A stretch of DNA of 64,000 nucleotides. Source: Curvularia sp. ZM96 (taxonomy: Eukaryota > Ascomycota > Dothideomycetes > Pleosporales > Pleosporaceae). The notes under the pieces were generated by a model. That model saw nothing but the letters and a program-made list of their open reading frames with translations. It was not told the origin of the DNA and searched no databases. The translations under genes were made by a program, and so were the position numbers. Below are positions 35,617-46,064 of this stretch, piece after piece. Numbering within the stretch: position 1 is the first letter of the stretch; each line of letters begins with the position of its first letter. The stretch is taken from contig JAJGBQ010000007.1 in the NCBI GenBank assembly GCA_022457065.1, forward strand, positions 1,364,001 to 1,428,000. The letters are read 5' to 3'.

Positions 35617-36148
35617 GTTTTCTTTGGTCTGGTCTGGGAATTGGCAATGGAGGCTTGGAAGGGGTGCGTGGCGCAGGAGTTCCAGGTATCGTTCTCTTTC
35701 AGCGTTTCGTGGTTCTTAGGATGGTTCTATAGGTAGGATCGTATAGGGGAGGGGAAAAGTCATTAAGGAAAGGTAACGACATTGCCTAAGTTCGGGGGAG
35801 GCGTTGAATGTGCTAGCTGGATCGACGGGAGGCTGATACTTCGCGACAGTATGATTTTTTCTTCCCTACCATTGTGCACATTTTTTACGAAAGGCTTGCT
35901 GAGCCGTTACCGTTTCAGGAAGCTTTCCGAAGCCTTCCACTGTAATCCACACGATTAATAAAAAGAGTTTGCAACATGAAGTGTCCAGCACGAGTAGTGT
36001 GGTGTTCGTACCGTCGATGGCTCCAGTCAAAGCACGTGCCTGCTTACAGCTAGCGCATCTTGGCACCACCGCACAGCCGAGCCAAAATTACCCTCGCAAA
36101 ACTACGAACTTGCACCCATCGACAATCGACAACATCACGACCGTCACG
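35617..36148. other. Intergenic region upstream of the eL36 gene
   Basis: 532 bases with no conserved frame. The last 100 bases hold CAAAA- and ACC-rich leader-like sequence. Confidence 0.5.
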
Positions 36149-36737
36149 ATGCCGAAAGAAGTCAAGCAGAAGTCTGGCCTCATCGTTGGCCTTAACGCCG
36201 GCCACAGTACGTCTCACCCGCGCACCGCTCTCGACGCCCCGGAACCGCTGCAACTGAGATAAAAAAAATCGTTGGATGGACGCTAACATGGCGAACAGAG
36301 GTCACCCCCAGGACTCCCGCTCCCAGGATCTCGAGGAGGAAGGGTTTCCTGTCCAAGCGCACTGCCTTTGTCCGTGAGATCACCAAGGAGGTTGCTGGGT
36401 ACGTTGCATTCTGGAGCTTGCTCAGGCGCAGGACCGCGTAATTACCTGTCTAGTGGATCGCTAACGTTCATTGTGTCTACAGTCTTGCCCCTTACGAGAA
36501 GCGCATCATTGAATTGCTCCGAAACTCCAAGGACAAGCGTGCCCGTCGTCTGGCTAAGAAGAGGGTACGTCTTCCCACGCCCATGATCGCAGCATGCTAC
36601 GATTCGATTCCGCACCCTCTGCAAACATGCTAGAACACACACTGACATTGCAACAGCTCGGTACCTTTGGCCGCTCAAAGAGAAAGGTCGACGAGATGAC
36701 CAAGGTCATCGCCGAGTCGAGGCGCGCGGGTCACTAA
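36149..36737 (+). CDS. rpl36: Large-subunit ribosomal protein eL36
   Basis: Exons 36149-36206, 36299-36398, 36483-36564 and 36657-36737, giving 106 residues. The three introns (92, 84 and 92 bases) have GTACGT donors. The joined product reads GLIVGLNAGHKVTPRTP, then APYEKRIIELLRNSKDKRARRLAKKRLGTFGRSKRK, which is diagnostic for eL36. It is small and very basic. It is a structural component of the 60S subunit in the cytosol. Multiple introns are usual for fungal ribosomal-protein genes. I looked for an intronic snoRNA and could not support one. Confidence 0.96.
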
Positions 36738-37525
36738 ACGGTTTCATGATACGCGGTGGATGAAGCAAACATGGCGAACGACCGACCTTCTTTCCGATTC
36801 TGTCCTGGGTGTTCGGTCTCTTTTCACAAGCGGGCGGCTCGACACGATTTCGGAACGTCACAGCATACCATATAAAAAGGATGGCACGATTATCGGAGTA
36901 AGGCAAATGGACAGTGATGGTTCCTGAACGTACCTAGCATGTGTCACTCAAAATCATGAAATGTGACGATTGGTTCACGCCAAAACACCAAGTTCCAGTG
37001 CCGCGTGGCGTATGCGTGACTGAGGTGTGACATGGTGGTGATAATGATGATGACGAAGATGTCGTCGACGCCGAATTAGCATGGATGTCAAATTCCTACT
37101 CTATTGCCCTTATCAATGGCAGAGTAAGGGCCGAGAAATGCTTAAATTGAAACGCGCTTTGCTTGGAGACAAGACTGCTCAGGCCTCACTATGCTACTGC
37201 ATGTGTGAGAGGTCTCGGGCAGAGGCGTGGACATACATAATCGCCAGTGACTTTAGAGTACTCGCGACTCCGATTGTAGACTCTTGAAGACATGTATTGT
37301 TGTCTGTTTCCAGAAGAGAAGCATTTCACATACATTGTCTGGCTCAATGTCTACTCTATCCACAGAACCTGTAAACGCTTACAGAGCATTGTCAATTGTG
37401 TTGCACATCTCTATCCTGGAGGTGGAAAAAAGTAATAATTCGTTGGGAGCATGAACAGCCTTCAAGCTCCGTTGCCAGCTTCTTCTTGACCTGTTCGTGC
37501 AAGGCAATTCTATCCAAAAGCATAT
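36738..37525. other. Convergent intergenic region
   Basis: 788 bases between convergent genes. No conserved frame or RNA gene is seen. Confidence 0.5.
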
Positions 37526-38686
37526 TCAATCATCTCCACCTATCTTCTCGAGCTTTGCCATTTCGCGCTTCTCACCCGTCTCGCCGACGAAGCGTATGCG
37601 GTCAATGCGCGTCTTCTCGCTGTCGCCGTCGGCATCAGCGACGAAAAGCACGACTGAGTAGACGCTTTGGAACTTGACGAAGCGCAGCTCTAGCTTGGCG
37701 GTCTGCGTCTGCTCGTCCCAGTCCGAGGGCTTTAGCTCAATGATTTGGGTTACGGGGATGTCTTCTGCTTCCTCGAAGCCTAGATTGTGCTGGCGGTTGA
37801 TCCAGACGTGGATTGTCTTTGGTCGAACAGGAGCCTCGTCGTCATCATCGTCGTTGCCTGAGACACAAGAGGTGATGTGGATGGTGTGCAGCTTCACATT
37901 TGCCGTGAAAGGCACGTACAGCATCAGCTGATTGTCCACGTCGCTCTCAACCCAATCTTTATTTCCTTCTGAAGCAGTCGCAGCTCCTTTGCCCTTGTTT
38001 AGTGATGATGGTGCCGATGTTTCGAAAAGCGTCCTGACGGTTCCGAAATCGCTGTCTGCGTTGAGCAGATCGAGACCACGCACATCTACAGATTCGGTGA
38101 CGTCGTTGTATCCGCGCGGTAAGCTGGCGCCTATCCAAGCTCCGCTGCCACCGCTGCTGCCGCTTCCACTGGCGAAGCCGGTGCCGCCTTTGCCCTCGTT
38201 CTCAGCCTCGGCGGCGAGCGTCTTGATTGCTTCGGAGAGTTGTACGGGATTGGAACCAGAGTACTTGCGTATTTGTTGGTTGTTCTTGTAGATGATGAAT
38301 GTAGGGGTACTGTTTTGCAGGCTTGGTTAGAAGCCCGTTTCTTCTGTGTTGACAGTTTGTGTATATATGCATACTTTGTGACATTGTAGCTCTGCGCAAT
38401 CTGTGCTTGCTGCACTGTGCTGACTTTCGTGAAGGTGACTTTTCCTGGTCTTGAGAGTTGTCCAGCTAGCTGGTCGTACACCGGCGCGATGGCTTTACTG
38501 GACACGTTTTCTTCATTGTAGACTGCAGGAGTCCAATGTTAGTAAAATAAACGGCGATGCAGTGTCTTCCGACGTGTGTTGCGGTGGCGGCGGCGGTGGC
38601 TTCTTACAATTGACCACTACGACGCGTGAGGATGATAGTAGCGAGCTCAGCTGAGCGGGCGATTTGATTTCCACAGTTCCGGACAT
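37526..38686 (-). CDS. Thioredoxin-fold/PITH-domain protein lacking the CxxC active site
   Basis: Exons by descending coordinate are 38686-38608, 38522-38375 and 38309-37526, giving 336 residues. Residues 1 to about 105 have a thioredoxin fold: beta strand VVVVNF, the KAIAPVYDQLA helix, and the cis-proline loop NTPTF at about 76-80. The WCGPC position instead reads ENVSS (residues 31-35), so both redox cysteines are absent. A glycine/serine linker leads to a PITH domain (about 150-330) with GYNDVTESVDVRGLDLLN. PITH binds the 26S proteasome in TXNL1/Txl1. The protein therefore looks like a redox-inactive relative of Txl1, probably a proteasome-associated adaptor. This is an inference, with the domain calls firm. 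Confidence 0.88.
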
Positions 38687-39404
38687 GTTTGTGGCTCCTA
38701 AAAGAGAGACTGATGGGGTTTGTTGTCGGTGTTGGTCTAGGAGAGGCGCGACATGCAGCGCTCTCGAGATTTAGTGGGGGCGGGGTGTGGCTCTTCCGTC
38801 ACCGACGATCACCGTGGATGCGTTTAGTGAGTCCGTAGTCAGGCACCGACACACTACGCGGCAGAACAACGAAGCTTCCAGAACACCAGCCTGCATTCTG
38901 GCATCGTGACATGCCCATAATTCCAGCTTTCTAATCCAAAACACAGCTGGCCCTCGGATTCGGTGCCACTAAGTCGCCTTCCACGTCCCTCCCCACCTTG
39001 CCGCCCTCTACATCACTGCTAGCACGCGCTTTATAGCAGCGGCGTCGCCATCTTCTCGAGACTAACGGCACCTGGCACCGAGCCTTTACGGAATATACTC
39101 CAGCTTCCATACACTCATACACGCTCACGGGATTAGTAAGCGCCTCTCCTGGCGTTCATCGTCCCCAACATTGCGTGTGCTCAGACCCTGATCGCCTCTT
39201 GATGGCAGGCCAAAGTCATCTTCTCCTCAGTTTCACCGAAGCAAAGCTCTTGCATTTCGCGACCCTCCTTCTCCTCGTTGAACGAAGCAACTCGACCCGA
39301 AGAGCGCACCGTTGGGACTGCTGGTACCTGCGTATCATCTTCCTCGCAAACGCACCTACTGCTTTCCTTCTCGCACACAATCTTTATAGGTTGATACGAG
39401 CATA
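38687..39404. promoter_or_regulatory. Divergent intergenic region PITH protein and UBX protein
   Basis: 718 bases between divergent starts, no conserved frame. Confidence 0.5.
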
Positions 39405-41100
39405 ATGTCGCACGTCGTTGTATTCAACTCGTACGCGAGGTCGTTTAAGATCCCCACGACACCCACAAAGTACCTGACCGAGGTGCGGGATGAGGCATGT
39501 CAAAAGTTTGGTGTCAACAAGGACCAGTTTACGCTGAAGTAAGCAACGTTGTGCTTTAAGCATAGCCCACCGCTAACACATCCCCAGATACAACAATAAG
39601 CCTATTTCCCTCTCCCAGCAAATACGCCTTGCAAACCTTCCTCAGGGCGCCCGATTAGAGCTCGTCCAAGCGTCACGATCACCTACCGTCATATCTGTAG
39701 CACTTCAGCTTCCAGCAACTGAGAAGAACGTACGCCTTACAAACAAGTTCGCAAGCAATACCTCACTATGGGAGATTCTTCGTCATTTCGAAAGCAGCCA
39801 GGGGGCCAACTATAACTTTACACAGCGTGGTGTCCCTGAAATGAGTGGCGCATCTGGTGCTGGAAGGTTACACTATGAGCAACCCGTCATAACCGTCATG
39901 CCGGGCCATAAAGAGCAATCGAGCTTTGTCGACCTGCAACAGACGCTCAGTCAACTGGGTTTTGACAGCGGATCAGCTTTGCTAAAATTGTCATATAGAA
40001 ATAGCGGTACTCCGTTAGAAGAGGCTATGGCGCAAATATCACAGTACTTCAAGCCTAGCGAGCCTTCTGCTGGAGCAGAGGGCGCACATGCTTCAACGAC
40101 TGACCAGTTGGCCTCAATACCGGACCCATCCCAAGCCGCCCCTCAGGCCACAGAAACCGTAGCTGGTGAAACTGTGCGCAGTGACGAGCCTGACCCAGAA
40201 CCCATGGACGTCGAAACGAAACCTTCTGGTCAGCCTGCACCTGAACCTGAGATCTCAACCGAAAAATACGCAGCCGAGAGCGTCGAGAACATCTCCCCCG
40301 CTGCAGCCCTAGCAGCAGCAACATCAACAGCATCATCTGCTCCCGCACAAGCCTCTGAGCCTTCATCAAAACCTACCGAAGAGCCATCGCAGCCCTCTGG
40401 AAACTCTCGCAACGTGCAAATCTTCTCTGCCCCAACTTCGTCGACTCCACAAGCAGCACGAAATGCATTCAACGAAAGCGATTATCTTCCGACCATTGAA
40501 CACGCCAAAGCGCATCAGAACGCGCTCCTAAACAAGACAAAGAACACACGTCTACTCTCCGACAAAGAACTCGAAGAACAAGAAAAAGAGCGACAGGCTA
40601 AGATTGCGGCGGCAGCCGAGAAGGGCGGTTCATTGCGGATACGTATGCCTGACGGTGCACTGATTCAGATGTCCTTCAACAAGAACGACACTGCTGCTGT
40701 ACTCTACGACTTCGTTCGCGGTTTCTTGGAGAAGAAGGATGAGCCTTTCCAGCTCAAGAACACAGGCCCTACCGGTCGCCTGGTCCTTATCCCAAGAGAC
40801 GATAAACGTCTAGTACAAGACCTGCGCTTCTTTAACAATGAACTTGTGACGTTTCAGTGGGCAGAGAACGCGAGTGCAGAGGCAAGGGCGAGCCGACATG
40901 CACTTGCCTCGGAATGGCAAGCAAAAGCTCAAACGTTGAAAGTTGAGGAGCCAGTAAAAGAAGACTCAGCTCAGCCGCAGACGAACCAGTCTCAGGGTGG
41001 AAGTGTTGCCGAGGGGAAGAGAAAGGCGGCTATGAGCAATGAGGAGAAGGAGAGCAAGCTGAAGAATCTGCTTGGCAAAGGACTGTTCAAGAAGAAGTAG
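39405..41100 (+). CDS. TUG/UBX4-type Cdc48 adaptor
   Basis: Exons 39405-39538 and 39588-41100, giving 548 residues. The N-terminus SHVVVFNSYARSFKIPTTPT through residue about 75 is a TUG-UBL1 ubiquitin-like domain, as in ASPSCR1/TUG and yeast Ubx4. A long Ala/Ser/Pro/Glu-rich linker follows. Then come the conserved helix DYLPTIEHAKAHQNALL and a UBX domain near residues 390-470 (LRIRMPDGALIQMSF, FVRGFLEKK). The tail is basic (KNLLGKGLFKKK). Proteins of this layout bind Cdc48/p97 through UBX and remodel its hexamers or direct it to substrates. Symbol ubx4 is plausible but not proven. Confidence 0.88.
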
Positions 41101-41719
41101 TATGGTGGTGTTAAGGACTAGAGAGGAATTGTTTGTTGTGTCGGGCGCTTTATGTGGCATTTTCTGGGGAGTTTGTTTGATATTTATACTAGCGAAGTAG
41201 CAATGGCATGTATACGATCGGCCTGGCCTCCTAGGATACCAAGACGTGTACAATAGAAGGATTTCTGCGCCAAGACAAACAGCGTGTTCCCTGAGGGTTT
41301 TTTGACTCTAGTGCGGACTTCGTATCATAGACTGGTTGACCGCTACGAGAGTCGTCTTGGTTAGGTTTCTAGGAGCGATGTCGTCGATTCCAAGTAGTAG
41401 TGGCGTTCGAGTCACTCACTCATCATATCATTCACTAATACTATTTGTATTAGAGATATTTGTGCCATGGCACTGCCGGATTCACTTTCACTCCATGACG
41501 AGTGTGCTCTGATTTACAAACGGAACATCTGCACGGCCCACTCTAGCTCTCACTTTCACTCCACCGCACGCAAAGCATATGTAGTAGCAAACTCTTCTCG
41601 CTGACAGCACTTTCGACACTACTCTCGACAGCACTTCGACACTACTCTAAAGGCCACTTTGGAGCACGAATCTGACACGGCAGCGCTGCAAAGATTCGTG
41701 CCAGCCTCTCTCGATCACG
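41101..41719. other. Intergenic region with short direct repeats
   Basis: 619 bases without a gene. TCACTTTCACTCCA occurs twice, near 41481 and 41549. A 20-base CAGCACTTTCGACACTACTC-like unit is repeated in tandem with slippage at about 41602-41648. Both lie in the probable leader of the next gene. Confidence 0.55.
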
Positions 41720-42907
41720 ATGGCCAACACTGTCCCTGTTCAGTCCAAGAAGCGGCAGTCTCCGAAACAGACTCGCCATCTGCCACCCGATCCAGCTTCA
41801 TCAGAAGGCATGTCGGCGCAGGCCCGATTCTCCACGCCTCCAGTAACCGGAAAAATGACGAACAACGGTACCGGACCAGCGAGCCCATATTTCCTCTCTA
41901 CAGTGCCTCCACCTGCAGAGAACGAAACCTTCATGTTCGCCACGCGCCATGCACTTGAACAGGCATTAGGAAAAGAAACCCTAGAACGCCTTGAAGCGCT
42001 GTTACAACAGGAGAAGAAGCTCACACAAGACTACATTGAGCATCTGGAAGAAGCTGTCAGGCAAAAGAGCGGAATAGGAGCCCCGATGTTAAACTCGCTT
42101 GTGCAAAAGGAACTTGCGCATTGGAAGGTGAAAGCAGAGGGTCACAGCGAAAACACCAAGACGGAGATGGGGCTTTTGAGGGACTGGAATGTGAGAATCA
42201 AGGACGAGAAAGATAGGTTTGAGGAGGAGGTAAAACGGTTGAGGCAGGAAAATGCTATGTTGAGGGCGGAGACCGAACAGCTGAAGGGCGCGCAGACAAC
42301 TGAGAATGGGCACGACAAGGATGAAAATAAGAGACTGCGCACACGCAACGCCCAACTCGAGGTAGAGAAGGACGCGTTGAATGCCAACATGCAGATGATA
42401 CTAGAAGACTCTGTAGCCTTGAAAGCTGAGATTGAACGGATGAAGAAGAATTCTGCATCAGCAAACAAGCAGGAAGAGTCCGACGTCGAGATGAAGGAGT
42501 TGCACAATGAAATCGCCGGCGGCAATACAAACGCATCTGCGACTCCCGGCAAGAACTACGAGAAGAACGCCAAGAAAAGGGCTAGAGCAAAGAAACGACG
42601 CGAGCGTATTATGATCAAAGAGAACAAACAGTTGTCAACCAAACTCGCGGAGGTCGAGTCGCAACATGTCACTGCACATGCGGCAGCCCTCGCAGCCAAC
42701 GAGGAACGCATTTTAAAGCTTCAGGAGAAAGTTGAGGAACTGCAACGAGAGGTGCGTTCGCGGGATAAGCGTGCTAAACGAGAGCATCATACGCCTGTTC
42801 CCACATCTGTTCCAGCGGCCACTCCCACGTCTGCTTCGAAGAGAAAGCCCAAGAAGAAGAAGGCGAAGAAGGAGCAACAGGAAGAGGAGGAAATAAGTGA
42901 AGGATGA
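41720..42907 (+). CDS. Coiled-coil protein with basic C-terminus, function unknown
   Basis: Intronless, 395 residues. The first 70 residues are Ser/Pro/Thr-rich. Residues about 75-240 and 290-350 are heptad-rich coiled coil (LEQALGKETLERLEALLQQE, EEVKRLRQENAMLRAETEQL). A lysine/arginine block (KKRARAKKRRERIMIKENKQ) interrupts them. The tail is lysine-rich, then acidic (KKKKAKKEQQEEEEISEG), resembling a nuclear or nucleolar signal. I recognise no named family. It could be a structural or nucleic-acid-associated protein. Confidence 0.7.
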   Translation: MANTVPVQSKKRQSPKQTRHLPPDPASSEGMSAQARFSTPPVTGKMTNNGTGPASPYFLSTVPPPAENETFMFATRHALEQALGKETLERLEALLQQEKKLTQDYIEHLEEAVRQKSGIGAPMLNSLVQKELAHWKVKAEGHSENTKTEMGLLRDWNVRIKDEKDRFEEEVKRLRQENAMLRAETEQLKGAQTTENGHDKDENKRLRTRNAQLEVEKDALNANMQMILEDSVALKAEIERMKKNSASANKQEESDVEMKELHNEIAGGNTNASATPGKNYEKNAKKRARAKKRRERIMIKENKQLSTKLAEVESQHVTAHAAALAANEERILKLQEKVEELQREVRSRDKRAKREHHTPVPTSVPAATPTSASKRKPKKKKAKKEQQEEEEISEG

Positions 42908-43220
42908 TCTCTGGCTAGGGGCTTGATATTAATGCTCTTCTTACTAAGTTTATGAGATTGTTTTTGGTGAGACGGGAAGACATTGTGCATCTGGGGAACG
43001 AATCGATATCTTGGGCTTCACTTAGTACAGCTCTTGCGGCGTAGATTCGTTCTCAAGTCTCTGAAGTTAAACGGGTCGATCTCAATGCCATCTTGAAAGG
43101 AGTCCTGGTCTGACAAGGAGGGCAATAAAGTGATGAGATGATGAATGTAGGTACCAGGAATGAGATTAAAGTAGTAGCTTTGAAATCTAGGTTTCTTGAA
43201 GAATGCTCCAAAGTCTTAGG
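42908..43220. other. Convergent intergenic region
   Basis: 313 bases between stop codons. Nothing supportable is seen. Confidence 0.5.
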
Positions 43221-45147
43221 CTATAGCTTAGCTTTGCTGCTGTTCTTCAGACGCGCATGGTATTGGTCCCTCATTTCGCGTCTCAGCATCTTACCCGATG
43301 GCGTCCTGGGTATCTAAACATCTCATTAGCAACCATATCCCGATTTCCTCGTCAAATAGACTTACCGAATCGACAACCTCAATACCACTAGTCAACCACT
43401 TATGTCGACTCCAACGTTCCTGGACCCACTCATGAAGCTTCCTTGCTACTTGCTCTTCGCCTTGTTTCTTTCCCTCAGCACTAAGCACAATCCAGGCGCG
43501 CACAAAAAGTGAGCCATCGCCACGATTGTTGTCCACGCCCGCTACGCAGGCATCTTGTACCAGACCCTCCGGATGATCAAGCAGCGTGTCCTCTACTTCT
43601 GTTGCCGCTACCTGCAAACCCTTTACTTTAATCATTTCCTTGAGACGATCCAGATAATGCAACCGATCTTGCTCGTCGCGCATGACGAGGTCGCCCGTAC
43701 GCAGCCATCCGGGCTCAGCGAAGAGCTCAGCCGTTGCTTTTGCATCTTTGAAGTATCCTGGTGTCACGACGGCTCCGCGCGCCCAGAGCTCGCCTTTCTC
43801 GCCTTTGGCTACGTCTTTCAGTGTGTCGGGATCGACGACTCGTCCTGACATTCCGGGAAGCAGATACCCGATCATACCAGGTAGTGCGGGCTCCAGGCCA
43901 AATATTCCGGGCGCTGCTGGACTTGCGATGCTGGCTGCTTCGCTGAGACCATAGCCGCTAGGAATCGGCATTGCAGCGCCTTGCGGAAGCTTCTTGGCTA
44001 GTTGGTATGCGACGTCTGGTGGTAGGTAGGCCGCGCCGCTTCCAGCGCCGATGACTGAGCTCAAATCGTACTTCTCCGTCAAGGGGCTTTGGGCGAGCTG
44101 GCGTACCAGCGGTGGGACGAGTGGAAGGTGGGTAATTTTGTACTTTTCGATGCTTTTGAGCGCGAGCTCGAGATCCCATTTCGGAAGCATGATGCTAGTG
44201 TTTTTGAGGAGGTTGACTCGGAGGATCCAGACGATCATTCCGTAGGAATGATAAATTGGGATCACGCCCAAGGTAGTGATGGGTTTCAAGGGCTCGTCTC
44301 CGGCGAACCGGGAGGCTTGCACTGATGTGATGAGTGATTGCATGCCTGAATGATAGCCATTGGTGTGCGTTATCATCATGGCTTTGGGGAGACCCGATGT
44401 CCCTGAGGATTGAAAGAGGTATGCCATCCGTTTTCCACCACGCAGCTTGCGCGGTTGTTCGGGAAGTCTTGAGCCCATTCTTACAAGCGACTCAATGGTG
44501 GGATATCCAGATACGCTGTCCAGCGTCGTGTTGTCGCTCAGCACAATGATCTTTTTCGGGTCTAACTTCAGTTTCAAAGGAAGATTGTCGCCTTCTCCGG
44601 ATCCGAGCTCGATTGCTACTTTCAACACCGGGAGTAACGTCTCATGGCACATAATACTCGTAATCTGCATCTTCCTAAGTACCCACCATAGTTCATATGG
44701 TGTACTTGCTGGACTGATACCTCCAAATACCAATTCTGACCGGAAACACGCGTGCGCTACCATTGGATAGTGGATGTGGTTTCGTGAGAACAATGCGAGA
44801 ATTTCGCCATCCTCCGTATCATCGACAGGGCTTTTGCCTAAGCCCAGCGGATTTGGTCCATCGTAACGTAAAACACGTGCTAATGCGCACGCTCGATTAT
44901 AGAAGCTATGTAATGTGACAACTTCCTCCGTCACTGCATTAATGATGAGAGGATAGTCTTTAGGCAGCGGGTTGTTTGGTGGGAAGCAAAGTTCGTGGAT
45001 GTTGAGATCGTCGGGTGTAGGTGGAAAGGGACCATATGGTGACGTGAACACCGCTTTGTCGTGGGGTTGGTACTTGAATTCATGTGGATTCGGAGAATTA
45101 GGGCCTAGAAATCTGGACCAATGCGGATTGAAGATATTGTGTGTCAT
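43221..45147 (-). CDS. AMP-dependent acyl-CoA synthetase, PTS1 (AKL)
   Basis: Exons 45147-43366 and 43313-43221, giving 624 residues. The 52-base intron has GTAAGT and TTTAG. Reading through it would lose the essential end. ANL motifs are FQSSGTSGLPKA (about residue 244), IPIYHSYGM, GYGLSEA (about 395), LRTGDL (about 486) and LDRLKEMIKVKGLQV. The last exon gives IPRTPSGKMLRREMRD, with the catalytic lysine, and the C-terminus SKAKL, a PTS1. It is longer and more divergent than the 4CL-like gene at 32813, with an extended N-terminus (MTHNIFNPHWSRF). Substrate unknown. Probably peroxisomal. A single CCGAGG lies 134 bases upstream. Confidence 0.88.
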
Positions 45148-46064
45148 TGAAGTAAGAGAATACGAGAGACTTGGCTGTTATTTAACTTCTGAGACTTAGT
45201 AGTTGAGGGTAGTTGCAGGGCGCGCAGGCAAATATTGCTGGATTTGCGGGTAATAAAGCAGTTCCCTATACGTAGGACTTCCGAGGTGTTATATGCACCC
45301 CGCGTTTCTCCACACAGATCTTAAGGTCGTGTAGCCAAAGAAGATAAGCGAAGCCTGCTTGCGCATATCCTTTTCCAGCTTGAAAAGTCATTGCAACTTC
45401 AATGAAGCCAACTTGATCTACATTACAAGCTTTGGAGACGTAAGTCAACCAGAAACAGAGGCGACACGAATTCAGGTGGAGTATCGGCGAAGAATCGGTC
45501 CTATTCGCTGAGAGCACCTGAACATCTTCAACATCCACTGTATGCTCGAAATCGTGAGTAGAGACGCAACTCAAGAGCTATCATAAACCGACCTTGATTA
45601 GAGCTCTATTCTGATCTTTCGCTGACCATTGTGCGTTTTCGGATGTTTTCAAATCGATAGTGTTGCCTGGTTCTACGGCGGGTGGCCTGAAACTCCCGGA
45701 CACCCTCGATCGCCAGTGTTGGTTTCAGTTGATCAAGCCACCTCAGATTCGACTACATTTGCGGGGCTACCAGTCTGTTGTTAGATGTACCTCAGATATA
45801 ATGAGAGAATGCGATGCGCATGCAATGAGCTGGCATACGTTTTAAACCTCGAAGTGTACACTTAACCGCTGGTGGCGGTGAACCTTGCATGCTGTTCTCT
45901 TAGCGACTGTCTCGCTTTAGTCTCAGCCTTCTCTAGATTTTGGCCCCAACTGCGCCGTAATCCACATTTCAGCCTTTATAAGCTTTGCGTAGCCTCATCT
46001 GACTACTTCGCTGTTTTTAAGGCAAATTTTTACCCGTTCTTGCTATTTGTTGTGCGATATAGCC
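45148..46064. promoter_or_regulatory. Divergent intergenic region acyl-CoA synthetase and CorA-like gene
   Basis: 917 bases. CCGAGG at 45281-45286 is a possible FarA/FarB site, but one copy is compatible with chance. A 102-codon minus-strand frame at 45266-45574 has no signature and is not called. Confidence 0.45.

Noticed and set aside
36565..36656. Possible C/D snoRNA in the third eL36 intron
   Set aside because: A CTGA D-box is present, but the C-box ATGATCG deviates from consensus and no terminal stem forms.
45266..45574. 102-codon minus-strand frame in the acyl-CoA synthetase/CorA spacer
   Set aside because: No recognisable domain, no splice partners found, and it sits in the expected promoter region.
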